DNA of 64,000 bases, from the NCBI RefSeq assembly GCF_029873635.1, contig NC_080420.1, forward strand, positions 52,901,457 to 52,965,456, read 5' to 3'. This DNA comes from Malania oleifera. Lineage: Eukaryota; Streptophyta; Magnoliopsida; Santalales; Ximeniaceae. This document shows positions 12,485 through 23,741 of the stretch, piece by piece (position 1 is the stretch's first letter; every line of letters begins with the position of its first letter). Under the pieces are notes generated by a model, which ran no database searches, had not been told where the DNA came from, and saw only the letters and a list, made by a program, of their open reading frames with translations. The translations under genes were made by a program, and so were the position numbers.

Positions 12485-13910
12485 ACCAATACCCTCATAC
12501 CTTTTATGATAACCTCAAGAAATACCCATGTCCAACCCGTGATGCTACCTTCACCCGTCCCCAAACATCCATACCAATGTAGTTAAGAATACCCACCATT
12601 TTGTGTGTGGTTACATTACACAAAATAGTATTTCCTAACTCATAACTCTTAGTTGTAGCTCCACCTACAACTGTGTTACCCTGTGGTGCATAAAGATTCT
12701 CTGCTATCCTCTATCCCTTCATCACCATTAATACACCATCATCATCCCACCTTTGAACTTGTAACAATACCCATCACAATCCAAAACACCCAATGATATC
12801 ACTTTCTTCCGTAGATCGGGTACATGCCTTACCCCACATAACGTCCTTACCACACTGTCATACATCTTGATCCTGATATCCCCTATTCCGATAACTTTGC
12901 AAAACACACTGTTTCTCATTAGAACGGAACCAGGACTCACCAATCTGTAAGTGGTGAACTAGGCTTTATTAGGCATCATGTGAAAATAACATCTCAAGTC
13001 TAAGATCCAAGAACCCATGAGGCGTTCTAAACCTAATGAGACAGTAAGCATCTCACCATCACTGCTCCTCGAGTCCACTTCTTCAACTACATGCAAGGAT
13101 TTTGACAAACCCTCTTGAGCTTTTGCCTTTTCCTTCTCCTACTCTGGACATTCCGATTTTATCTGCCCTAGTTTCTCGCACTTAAAATAGCGAGCATCCT
13201 TCTTCCTCTTGGACTGAGTTTTTACCACTCAGTCCACTCCAAGATTTGCCTCTCCCATGATCCTGATTACCTTTCACCACGAGCCCTTAACCATGTGAAC
13301 CCTCATCACTGGTCTTATTCCTTTTATGGAACCCTATCAATGTACTCATGATGTCCTCTAACTCCAGGGTTTCTTTTTCCCAAGTCAGCATCGTAATTAG
13401 ATTCTCATATGTAGGTGACGTAGGTAGGGAGTTTAGCAACATCAATGCTTTTTCCTCCTCCTCGAACTTGACATCAACTCACCCTTGATCACTAATGATC
13501 TGATTAAATGTGTTGATGTGTTGATTCAAGTCTGAACCCTCTACCATCTCAAGCCAATAAAGCTTTTTCTTAAGATACAGCTTGCTCGAAATCGATTTGG
13601 ACATATATCAATGCTCTAGTTTCAGCCAAACCGCCGCTAGTGAATCCTCATCCATTACGTGATACAACACATCATCGACTAGATATAACCTGATCATGGA
13701 AACCACCTTTGCTTCAAGCTCCTTCCAACTTGCGTTGTTTATATCGTCTGACTTCTTTCTGTATAACGCCTTCACCATCCCTTACTACACTAGCAAGTCC
13801 TTCACCCTTTGTTGCCGCAACCCGAAATTACCAGTTCCATCAAACTTGTTCACATCAAACTTAATCGAAGAGACCTCAACAGTTGTAGAACCAATAGCTC
13901 TACTACTACT
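12485..13910 (-). pseudogene. Ty1/copia gag, GAG-pre-integrase and start of integrase (broken)
   Basis: Read on the minus strand. A Gag starts near 13,905 with the KFDG.GNFGLRQ..VKDLL region. It continues through SWKELEAKVVSMIRLYL...DEDSLAAVWLKLE to a degenerate zinc-knuckle region. The GAG-pre-integrase segment at 12,728-12,943 (VGIGDIRIKMYDSVVRTL, VRHVPDLRKKVISLG) is one open stretch. The integrase start with MDVWGRVKVASR lies at 12,500-12,580 after an internal deletion that removed the integrase zinc-binding part. Frame breaks and stops show it is dead. It is cut off at 12,485 by the Tat-like sequence. Confidence 0.8.
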
Positions 13911-14464
13911 TATTGTTGATTTCGCTTAACATGAACACGCACAATGGAAGCACACAATCAAACACAAAACAATCAACAACAACTAATGCAATCATTCGAT
14001 GATGAAATATACTCAAGAAGTAATCAAACAATAATAAGAAGAATAAAAAAACACAACTAGAATGCACAAGATTTACGTGGTTTGACAATAGCCTACGTCC
14101 ACAGGAGTAGCACTTCGGGTTTCACTATGATCAATGTCAAAGCTCACCCTTTTGGGTTACAAATATTGTTTATATAACGATCATATGCACACAAAAGAGT
14201 TCTAGTAAACCTAAACTACATTTGTATCGATCTCCCGAAGGAAAAACCTCCAAATAAGCCCAATCTACAAGCCCCAAAATTCAAATTACATAATTTGCGC
14301 TGACGGAAACCATCAAAAGTTTAGCCTAACCGTCAACGATTTTGTGCTGAACAAAGGTCCTTTTGTGTACTATTTGAAACCTCTTCTCATGCAATTGTCC
14401 CTCGCTTCATGTAGTTCTCTCCGGTATATGTGATTTGCTCTGAATATAAGGCACGCCCCCAACA
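13911..14464 (-). repeat. 5' LTR of the minus-strand copia element
   Basis: On the minus strand the LTR opens TGTTGGGGGCGTGCC (start at 14,464). It contains a TATATAAAC box (complement of about 14,168-14,178) and ends near ATCAACA just before the gag start. The 3' end is approximate because no clean primer site is visible. Confidence 0.6.
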
Positions 14465-14816
14465 ATTTATAACATATTACTATTATAAGACATTATGATA
14501 AAAATAATAATATTAATTAAATTTAAAATGATAATTTATTTATCAATCCAAAATTGAATTGTAATAATGACTTGACTCTAAAAAAACCTTAGAGATTAAC
14601 TCCCAAGTATAAAAGTGTCAGCAAGTAGTAATTAAGGGAAGTCTCTAAGTCACCTCCACAGGAAACAGTCTATGTGAATTCCAAATTTTACTATTACTTG
14701 AAAATAAAGAGAATTAAAACATTACAACTAACAAAAATGGAATTTACAATGAAATGGTATTTTTGGACATGATCCGAAGATGGTTATTTTTGTTGTTTTG
14801 AATGAGATGGAAAATA
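14465..14816. other. Remnant host DNA, no gene
   Basis: AT-rich. The segment at about 14,580-14,690, read on the minus strand, resembles the late LTR part of Tat-like elements (ACACTTTTATACTTGGGAG). The last five bases AAATA (14,812-14,816) are the left target-site duplication of the full gypsy element. Confidence 0.45.
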
Positions 14817-15165
14817 TGTAGAGACCCAGAAAATATAATAATAAAATAAAGTGGGAAAATGGATTTTCGTTTAGGAAAGGAGAAAACTGGTGACGGTTTT
14901 CAAGAGAAGACAGAAAACCGGCGACGGTTTTATTTTTGGCTGGGAGAGGAGAAAATAGGCGACAATTTTCTGGAGAGGATAGGAAAATAGGTGACGGTTT
15001 TGGGAAATTCACCGTGGGACGGTAACAGGTAAATGGTAATTTTAGGCTGGTTAAATAGAAAACTGGCGACGGTTTTCTGAGAGTTGGAGAAAACCGATGA
15101 TGATTTTCTCGGTAGTGCAGGCTATAAGGAAAACCTATGAGCTCATTTGTTAAATTAAACTAAAT

Positions 15166-15199
<34 letters not shown>

Positions 15200-17002
15200 C
15201 CCCCCCTCCCTCCCTCCCTCCCTCCCTCCCTCACTCACAAACCCTACGGCCCACCCTCAAATTTCCTTCGATTTCGGCTCCGTTTAAGCTCGGATTGACG
15301 ATTAGGAACCACCATGAGGTTCCTGGGAAGATTCTCTACAACGCAGGGAACGGAATTTCAATTTGGGATTCCGAGGAACCACTCCAAAACTGAATTAAGG
15401 GTGTTAAATATTAGTTTTTATAGTTTATTTGGAATATATAGAACCTAGGAAATACTGAATGATAAATATTCTGGAGATTGACCTAATTAATTTGGGAAAA
15501 ATATAATTTCAGGGATTTGAGTTTCGAACGCCGTAGGGGCGTAGATTTAGCGCTTTAGCATGTTTATCAGGAAACAGGTAAGGGAATAGATTAAGTCAGG
15601 TATTTTTAGGAATTTATTTATGAATTAATGTATTTTTGGGAATACCGATGGTGAACAGAGAAAATAGATTTTATAGCATGTTATAGTATTATACAGAGTT
15701 GAACTCACTCGTGTGGCATGAATATAAATTTAATGTAATATCAGTATGTTAGAAATGTTATTATTTCAAAGAATACATATGGTTTTCAGTAATTTTCAAA
15801 AGATCATAAATAGTATAGATGTTAACGATATATCCAATAAATTATGATATGATAGCCGGCGCAGATGCCGAGATATGACAGTCGGCACAGATGCTGTAAT
15901 TAGTTTTATTATGATGATTTATTTAAAAATTATGAAATGACATCTTTTCTTTAGAAAATATATAAAAGCTAGATTTATTACAGAAATATGAAAATGTTAT
16001 TTACGTATAGAAATACATTATGTGAAATGCATTATCTAGTAATAGAACCCGGATGGTTACGTACGTTAAGAGCACAGCACCGTAGCTAGCAAATCAGATT
16101 GGTGTAGTAGGATACCCACTGCTTGTCGACCCTAGAGGTTGTTGGTGAGTAGGCTAGGCAGACTAGATTGGGTATAGCCAACAGTGCAACCACACGATTC
16201 AAGAAGTGTAGGTCAGTGACCAATTAGCCTAGAAGTGTAGGAGGTGTAGTAGGATACCCATTGTGTTACTAACCCCTAGAGGTTGTCGGTGTAGTAGGCT
16301 GGGTAGGTCAGGTTGGGTAGGCAATCATGCATAGTTATGTTATGTTTAACTTAACCTAATAGGTCAGACAGTGTTAAGTCCAGCCTACAGGCCGCACAAC
16401 CCGGATCATGAGGGGTGGAGTCATGATACATAGATTTACATTCGGGGTATAATTTTAGTAAAATACAAATTTAACAGATGATTTTTAAGATATGAAAATT
16501 CATTATGATATAGTATGTTTAAAAGTAGAGATTTTCATATGATATCAGTTACATCTTAAGATATGTATATATTACAGTTACATTATTTGTAGTATATGTT
16601 TATAGTATGATAATACTCACATTGCCTCACACTGATATTAGTCTATTTCCTTTACTAAGAGGTGTCTTACCCTAACATTACAAATACTTCAGGAATTCCC
16701 GACAGACGAGTGGAGCAAGCTCCGTGATAGAGGAGTTCATAGGAACTATCCAGTTGCAGGGTAAGTAGTCGATTCAAACTCATGATGGTTTTTGGGGTAT
16801 ATAGAAATAGTGAAACTCTGGTATTGTCTGTATATATATAATGTGTATTTTGGTTCCGCTGCTTAGGAAGTATGTATGTATAAACAGGTAAACCCCCGGT
16901 GCCTATGGGTCCGGGTTGACTTCGATAATATGTCATGATATCAAAGCTATTATGGTAATTAATATATATATATATATATAGCAAAAATTTCAGGTCATTA
17001 CA
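14817..17002 (+). repeat. 5' LTR of gypsy element 2
   Basis: Opens TGTAGAGACCCAG and ends CATTACA. In order: an array of 20-bp inverted-repeat motifs (14,882-15,108), a TATA-like GCTATAAGG (15,120-15,128), a CT/CCCT microsatellite (15,168-15,231) and paired CCGGCGCAGATGCCG-like repeats (about 15,855-15,900). Then come two near-copies of a block with GTGTAGTAGGATACCCA (16,085-16,330), and the shared core motifs at 16,070-16,086, 16,380-16,412 and 16,651-16,672. Confidence 0.93.
14882..15108 (+). promoter_or_regulatory. Array of six 20-bp inverted repeats, GAAAAC-N8-GTTTTC
   Basis: Copies at 14,882, 14,913, 14,951, 14,983, 15,058 and 15,089 are each 20 bp, with half-sites GAAAAC and GTTTTC around YGGYGACG. 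They start 65 bp into the LTR and stop about 12 bp before a TATA-like box. The layout suggests an enhancer array; that is inference. Decayed copies are in the 3' LTR (22,050-22,290) and in the solo LTR at 23,742. Confidence 0.7.
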
Positions 17003-17006
17003 AGTT

Positions 17007-17018
17007 TGGTATCAAAGC
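17007..17018 (+). promoter_or_regulatory. Primer-binding site, tRNA-iMet type
   Basis: TGGTATCAAAGC lies four bases after the 5' LTR end. It differs by one base from the usual TGGTATCAGAGC that pairs with the 3' end of initiator tRNA-Met, and it should prime minus-strand synthesis. Confidence 0.85.
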
Positions 17019-17360
17019 CTAGGTTGCTAGGTTCTGTAGACTTTAGTATGTAGCGGAAACAATGCCAGAGTATATGAATGGATCAAGAAGTTAGTGAGTC
17101 AATGTTGTGGAAATTAAGATGAGTATTTAGGGTTTTTTTCTATGATCAGAAAGCAGGATTTCCATAGTGGTTTCTGTGTCTTTCCCGGGGTGATGATTTT
17201 AGGAAAACCATAGTAAACTATTGTCAGGTTGTGTTTCTCAATTGCTGGTCTAAATCTTAAATTGAGAATAAGGATGTTAGGTTAATTAACGATATGAGAT
17301 TTCAGTTAGATAAATCTGTTAGTTAGAGGGTCCTTAGACTATGTTTATTTTCTTTTCAGG

Positions 17361-18330
17361 ATGGACCTTGGAGGTAACAGTGCTCATGCTAGTGGTGATG
17401 ATGGTGCAGGCCCATCTGGTGCGGGTGGTGGTGATTCAGATGCGGTTCTACGTAGTATAGCTTAGCAAGTTATTTCTGAGATTACATGGAGCTCAAGGGA
17501 GTAAGGAGGACTAGCAGCAGATCAGGGTTGCACTATAGAGAAGTTCGCTAAATGAATCCTTTGGCGTTTTCAGGAGGAGCTGATCCTGCAGTGGCTGAAA
17601 ACTGGATGCAGGAGATCAAGAAGATACTGACAGTGTTTCATTGCACCAATGAACAAAGGGTCTTATATGCCACGTATAAGCTAACAAGTGTAGCTGAGAG
17701 ATGGTGGATAGTTGTAGAGCTTGAGGAATAGAGACTTGTACCAGTGGTCATGTCATGGAACTGATTCAAGGAAATGTTCTTTGATCTTTATTTTCCTCCT
17801 ACTATTAGAGAAGCTAAGATAGCAGAATTTTTGAATCTGAGACAGGGGCAACTGACGGTTCAACAATATGCAACAAAATTTATCGAGTTGTCACATTTTG
17901 CTCCCTATATCGTTCCAGATGAGGTGAAAAAGGCAAGAATTTTTTAGAGGGGTTTGAGGCTTGACATACATATACAGGTGGCAGTCCTAAAGGTGTAGGA
18001 ATTCTCCAAATTAGTGGACATAGCCATAGTGGCATAGGAAAACAGTCACATGGATGTAGGTACATCGAGTTAGAGGAAGAGGCCCATGCCTCCAGGATTC
18101 CAGGCAAGGTCCAGCCAAAGCCCTTGGAGGGGAGACAAATACGGCAGAGCTCAGAGGTAGGAGACTGGGAGGTTTAAGGCGAGCAGGCATATCCTGTTTG
18201 TCTTATATGTGGAAAGAGACATAGAATAGAGTGTCAAGTAGGGAGGAATGTCTGCTATAGATGTGGTGGATTGGGTCATGTAGCACGGGACTGTCATATG
18301 ATGTATAGTATGATTATTGCTTTATCATAT
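17361..18330 (+). pseudogene. gypsy gag with CCHC zinc knuckle (broken)
   Basis: ATG at 17,361 opens a glycine- and serine-rich N-terminus. The retrotransposon gag fold follows (about 17,550-17,900; NWMQEIKKIL, VAERWW), then a zinc knuckle at 18,253-18,294 with pattern C-X2-C-X4-H-X4-C (CYRCGGLGHVARDC). Early stops such as the TAG at about 17,463 (CAG in an active copy, by inference) kill the frame. Confidence 0.85.
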
Positions 18331-18730
18331 AAAGCTGTTATTTTATTTGACTCAGGTGCCACCCATTCGTTTGTGTCGTTGGGGTATGTCAAATCGACTG
18401 GAGTTGAGACATAGTTGCTAGATACTGATTTGTTAGTAGCCACGCCAATTGGATCAGTGGTGAGATATGGAAGAATACTTAAAAACTATCCAGTGGGCAT
18501 CCAGGAGAAAATACTACCAGCTAATCTTGTAGTGTTGGATATGTAGGGATTCGATATGATATTGGGTATGGACTGGCTGGCAACTAATTACGCTAGCATT
18601 GATTGCCATAAAAAAGAAGTGATCTTCAGACCCCTAGGTGAGCAAGAATTCATGTTTGTGGGATCATATGTGTGCGCCTCTCCATAGTTTGTATCAGCTA
18701 TTCAAACTAGGAGGCTACTCCAGGATGGTT
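18331..18730 (+). pseudogene. gypsy aspartic protease (broken)
   Basis: The catalytic DSGAT motif is at 18,349-18,363 within ILFDSGATHSFVS. The later FDMILGMDWL region (about 18,550-18,580) is the usual C-terminal part of this retroviral-type protease. Stops interrupt it. Confidence 0.8.
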
Positions 18731-20160
18731 GCTTGGGGGTTATGTAACTTATATAAAAGAGATACCAAAGGAGGAATTGAAACTTGTTGATACTACGGTA
18801 GTCATAGAATTTTCAAATGTTTTTCTAGAGGAATTACCTAGTTTACCACCAAATCGAGAGATTGAATTTGATGTGGATTTATTTCAAGAACAACACCGAT
18901 ATCTAAGGCACCCTACAAGATGGCCCCAACTGAGTTAAAGGAGCTGAAGAACCAGTTATAGGACCTGTTAGATAAAGGGTTTATTAGACCTAGCGTGTCG
19001 CCTTGGGGAGCACCAGTCCTATTCATGAAGAAGAAAGACGCGACTATGAGGATGTGCATTGATTATAGGGAGATAAATAAAGTGACAATCAAGAATAAGT
19101 ATCCTCATCCTAGAATTAATGACTTATTTGATCAGTTACAGGGAACCCAGGTCTACTCCAAGATTGATCTTCGATCGAGATATCATCAGGTGAAAGTTAA
19201 AGTAGAGGATATTCTAAAGACTGCATTCAAGACCAGATATGACCATTATGAATTTCTAGTTATGCCATTTGGTCTGACTAATGCACCTGTAGTGTTTATG
19301 GATTTGATGAATCAGGTGTTCCACCAGTACTTAAACCAATTTCTTGTGGTATTTATTGATGATATACTGGTATACTTGAAGAGTTTTGAAGAGCATGAAG
19401 ATCACCTGAGATTAGTATTTCAGGTACTGAGAGAAAAGAAGTTATACGCTAAGTTCAAGAAATGTGAATTCTGGCTGAGGCAAGTCACTTTCCTTGGGCA
19501 TGTGATCTCCGAGGATGGCATATCAATATATCCAAGTAAAATAGAAGCAGTGGTGAATTAGGAGAGACAGGTGAATGTTCAGGAGATCAAAAGCTTCCTA
19601 GGTATGGTAGGGTACTACTGGCGTCTTTTGGATGGCTTTTCCAGATTAATAGGTCCATTAACACGACTCACGAGAAAAATGTGAAGTTTGAATGAACCAA
19701 TGAGTATGAATAGAGTTTCCAAGAGTTGAAACAACGGCTTGTTTCTGCTCCAGTTTTATCTATTCCATTAGGAGAGGATGGATTTGTTATATACAATGAC
19801 GCATCTTTGAAGGGATTCAGATGTGTGTTGATGCAACATAGGGGGGTTATTGCTTACGCTTCTTAGCAGCTTAAAAAGTATGAAAAGAACTACTCGGTAC
19901 ATGATTTAGAGTTGCCTGCAATAGTATATGCTCTAAAGATCTGGAAGCATTATTTATATGGTGGGAGATGTGAGATTTTCACTGACTATAAAAGTTTGAA
20001 GTATTTTTTCACCCAAAAAGAATTGAATATGAGGCAAAGGAGATGGCTAGAACTCATTAAAGATTATGATTGTACTATCAGCTACCACCTAGGGAAAGCA
20101 AACATGGTGGCTGATGCTTTGAGCCAAAAATCAGTGGGAGCAGCATTGTCAGTAGTGGAG
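18731..20160 (+). pseudogene. gypsy reverse transcriptase and RNase H (broken)
   Basis: The RT fingers and palm are open at 18,995-19,561, with [23 protein letters not shown], a FIDD catalytic box at 19,352-19,363 and FLGHVIS. The frame then breaks near 19,560 and 19,685. RNase H follows (DASLKGF at about 19,797, [14 protein letters not shown] at about 20,080-20,130). The stops are mainly TAG in place of CAG. Confidence 0.9.
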
Positions 20161-21735
20161 ATTCAGTATCCGATTCAGATGGATTTAGAGAGGCTTGGTG
20201 TGGAGCTAGCAAAGGATGATCACCAGACATTTATTGCCAGCCTAGTGTTACAGCCTACCTTGCAGGAAAGGATCAAAGTTGCTCAAAGAAATGACACAGA
20301 ATTGGTAGAGCTAATAAATAAAGTACATAACGGATAGGGGGAGGAGTTCAATATTTCAAATGATGGAGCTCTGAGGTTCTGTACCAAGCTGTGCATACCC
20401 GCAAATGCTGAAATTAAGAGGACTATTATAAAGAAGGCACACAGATCTCTTTACATAGTGCATCCAGGAGGTACTAAAATGTATCGAGACCTCCAGGAGT
20501 CATGTTGGTGGAGCGGTATGAAGAGGGAGATAGTTGAGTATGTAAAGTAATGTTTGACATGATAGTAGGTAAAGGCTGAGTACCAAAGATCGGCGGGATA
20601 GTTGCAGTCACTCCACATTCCTGAGTGGAAGTGGGATCATATCTCCATGGATTTTGTTACAAGGTTACCGCCGGTATTATATGGGCAGAATATCATTTGG
20701 GTGATTGCAGACCGGCTGACAAAGACTGCTCATTTTCTCCTTATTAAAGTCAATTATTCCATGAGCAGACTGGTAGGGTTATATATTCAGGAGATAATTT
20801 GATCCCATGGTGTGCTAGTATCCATAGTTTCAATCCGAGACCCACGATTCATGTCACGATTTTGGAGAAGTTTACAGGAGGCTTTAGGGTCTCAACTATC
20901 ATTCAGTATGACATTTCATCCTCAAATGGATGGACAGACGGAGAGGACGATCCAAATATTAGAAGATATGCTTTGAACATGTGTATTGGATTTCAAGGGT
21001 AGTTGGACCCAATATATGTCGCTGGTTGAATTTGTGTACAATAATTGTAATCAAGCCAGCATTGGAATCGCACCTTACGAGGCATTATATGGTAGGAGAT
21101 GTCATTCTCCATTATATAGGGATGAAGTGGGTGAAAGGCAAGTATTGGGACTGGAATAGGTGCAGCATGCATATGATAAAGTCCGACTTATCAAAGACAG
21201 AATTAGAACAGTATAGAGTTGGCAGAAAAGCTATGCAGATACTTGCCACCGAAATTTGGAATTTGAGATAGGAAACCATGTGTTCTTGAAAGTAGCTCCA
21301 ATAAGAAAAGTTATGAGGTTTGGGAGGAATGGTAAGTTAAGCCCTAGGTACATTAACCCATTTGAAATATTTAAGAGAGTGGGTCTAGTTGCCTATATAA
21401 TAGCTTTACCACCAGCATTATCCAAGATTCATGACATATTTCATGTTTCTATGTTGAGGAAATATGTCTTAGATCCCTCCCACGTAATCAGTTATGAAGA
21501 GTTGGAACTTCAAGATACTTTAGTATATGAAGAAATACCAATGCTGATTCTAGATAGAAAGGAACAAGAGTTGCGCACAAAGAAAATTTCTCTAGTGAAG
21601 ATATTATGGAGGAATCATACAGTAGAAGAGACCTCGTGGGAGTTAGAGAAAGAGATACGACAGAAGTACCCATATTTGTTCAGTGGGGATCAGTGTTTGT
21701 CAGAGCAAGAAAAAAGAATGGCACAGGTAAGGTAA
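20161..21735 (+). pseudogene. gypsy integrase and chromodomain-like tail (broken)
   Basis: The H-H-C-C zinc region is near 20,440-20,590 (HPGGTKMYRDL). The core begins near 20,650 with FVTRLPPVLYGQ and the first catalytic Asp in WVIADRLTKTAHF. Frame shifts occur around 20,800-21,250. An open 159-codon stretch at 21,256-21,735 carries GKLSPRY, the FHVSMLRKY block and the WRNH...SWELE tail, which is the chromodomain-like end of the Tekay clade. The tail would guide integration to heterochromatin in an active element. Confidence 0.9.
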
Positions 21736-21951
21736 GTAATGTTTTGATTTTATTTTTATGTGGTGTAGGGTAATAAATGTATAAATTGTGTTTTGGTTTA
21801 TAGGATATAGCGGGTTTTGGGAGAATTTTGGTTAATTATTGTAATCTCCCAGAACTGTATATGTAACCACAGTATTCCTCTGCCATAAGTGAGGGTAATT
21901 AATAAAAGTATAGCGAATTTCCCTTTAAAGGTTGGTACATGTATACTTAGT

Positions 21952-21988
21952 AAATTTCGAGAACGAAATTTTTAAAAGGAGGGGAGAA
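21952..21988 (+). promoter_or_regulatory. Perfect stem-loop plus polypurine tract of element 2
   Basis: AAATTTCG (21,952-21,959), loop AGAA, CGAAATTT (21,964-21,971) is a perfect 8-bp stem. The tract AAGGAGGGGAGAA (21,976-21,988) ends at the LTR. Confidence 0.8.
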
Positions 21989-23741
21989 TGTGGAGACCTA
22001 TAAAATATAATAATAAAAGAAAGTGGGAAAAATGGATTTTTGGTCAGGAAAGGAGAAAATTGACGACAAATTTTCTAGAGAGGACAGAAAACCGGCGACG
22101 ATTTTATTTTTGGCTGGGAGAGGAGAAAACCAGCAAAAGTTTTTTGGAGAGGATAGGAAAACTAGCGATGGTTTTGGGAAATTCACCGCGGGACGATAAT
22201 AGGTAAATGGCAATTTTGGGCCGATTAAATAGAAAATTGGTAACAGTTTTCTGAGAGTTGGACAAAATTGGCAATGATTTTCTCGGCAGTGCAGGCTATA
22301 AGGAAAACCCACGAGCTCATTTGTTAAATTAAACTAAATGTTCTCTATCTCTCTCTCCCTCACAAACCCTATGACCCTCCTTCCAATTTCCTTCGATTCC
22401 GGCTCCGTTTAAGCCTAGATTGACGATCAGGAACCACTATGAGGTTCTTGGGAAGATTCTCTACAATACAGGCGGAGCAAAATTTCGGTTTGAGGTTCCG
22501 GGGAACCACTCCAAAACTGAGGTAAGGGTGTTAAATATTAGTTTTTATGGTTTATTTGGAATATATAGAACCTAGGAAATACTAAATGATAAATATTTTG
22601 GAGATTGACCTGATTAATTTGGGAAAAATATAATTTTAGGGATTTGAGTTTCGAACGCCGCAGGGACGTAGATTTAGCGCTTTAGTAGGTTTATTAGGAA
22701 ACAAGTAAGGGAATAGATTGAGTCAGGTATTTTTAGGAATTCATTAATGAATTAATGTATTTTTGGGAATACTGATGTTGAACAGAGACAATAGATTTTA
22801 TAGCATGTTATAGTATTATACAGAGTAGAACTCACTCGTGTGGCATGAGTATAAATTTAATGTAATATCAGTATGTTAGAAATGTTATTATTTCAAAGAA
22901 TACATATGGTTTTTAGTAATTTTCAAAAGATCATAAATAGTATAGATGTTAACGATATATCTAGTATATTATGATATGATAGTCGGCAAAGATGCCGAGA
23001 TATGACAGCCGACGCAGATGTCGTAATTAGTTTTATTACGATGATTTATTCAAAAATTATGAAATGATAGTTTTTATTCAAAAAATATGTAAAAGCCCGA
23101 TTTATTACAGAAATATGAAAACGTACAGAAATATATTATGTAAATGCATTATCTAGTAACAGAACCCAAATGGTTACATATGTTAAGAGCATGGTACCAT
23201 AGCTAGCTAATCAAATCGGTGTAGTAGGATACCCACTGCGTGCCGACCATGGAGGTTGTCGATGAGTAGGCTGAGTGGACTAGATTGGGTATGGCCGACA
23301 GTGCAACCACACGATTCAAGAAGTGTGGGTCGATGGCCGATTAGCCCGGAAGTGTAAGTTATGTAGTAGGATACCCACTATCTTACTGACCCCTAGAGGT
23401 TATTTGTGTAGTAGGCTGGGCAGGCCAGGTTGGGTGGGCAATCGTGCATAGTTATGTTATGTTTGACTTAACCTGGTAGGCTAGCCAACGTTAAGTCCAG
23501 CATACGGGTCACACAACTCGGATAATGAGGGGTGGAGTCATGATGCACAGATTTTCATCTAGGGTATAATTTCAGTAAAATACAGATTTAATAGATGATT
23601 TTTAAGAAATGAAAATTCATTATGATATAGTTTAAAAGTAGAGATTTTCATACGATATCAGTTACAACTTAAGATATGTATATATTACAGTTATATTATT
23701 TGAAGTATATGTTTATAGTATGATAATACTCACATTGCCAT

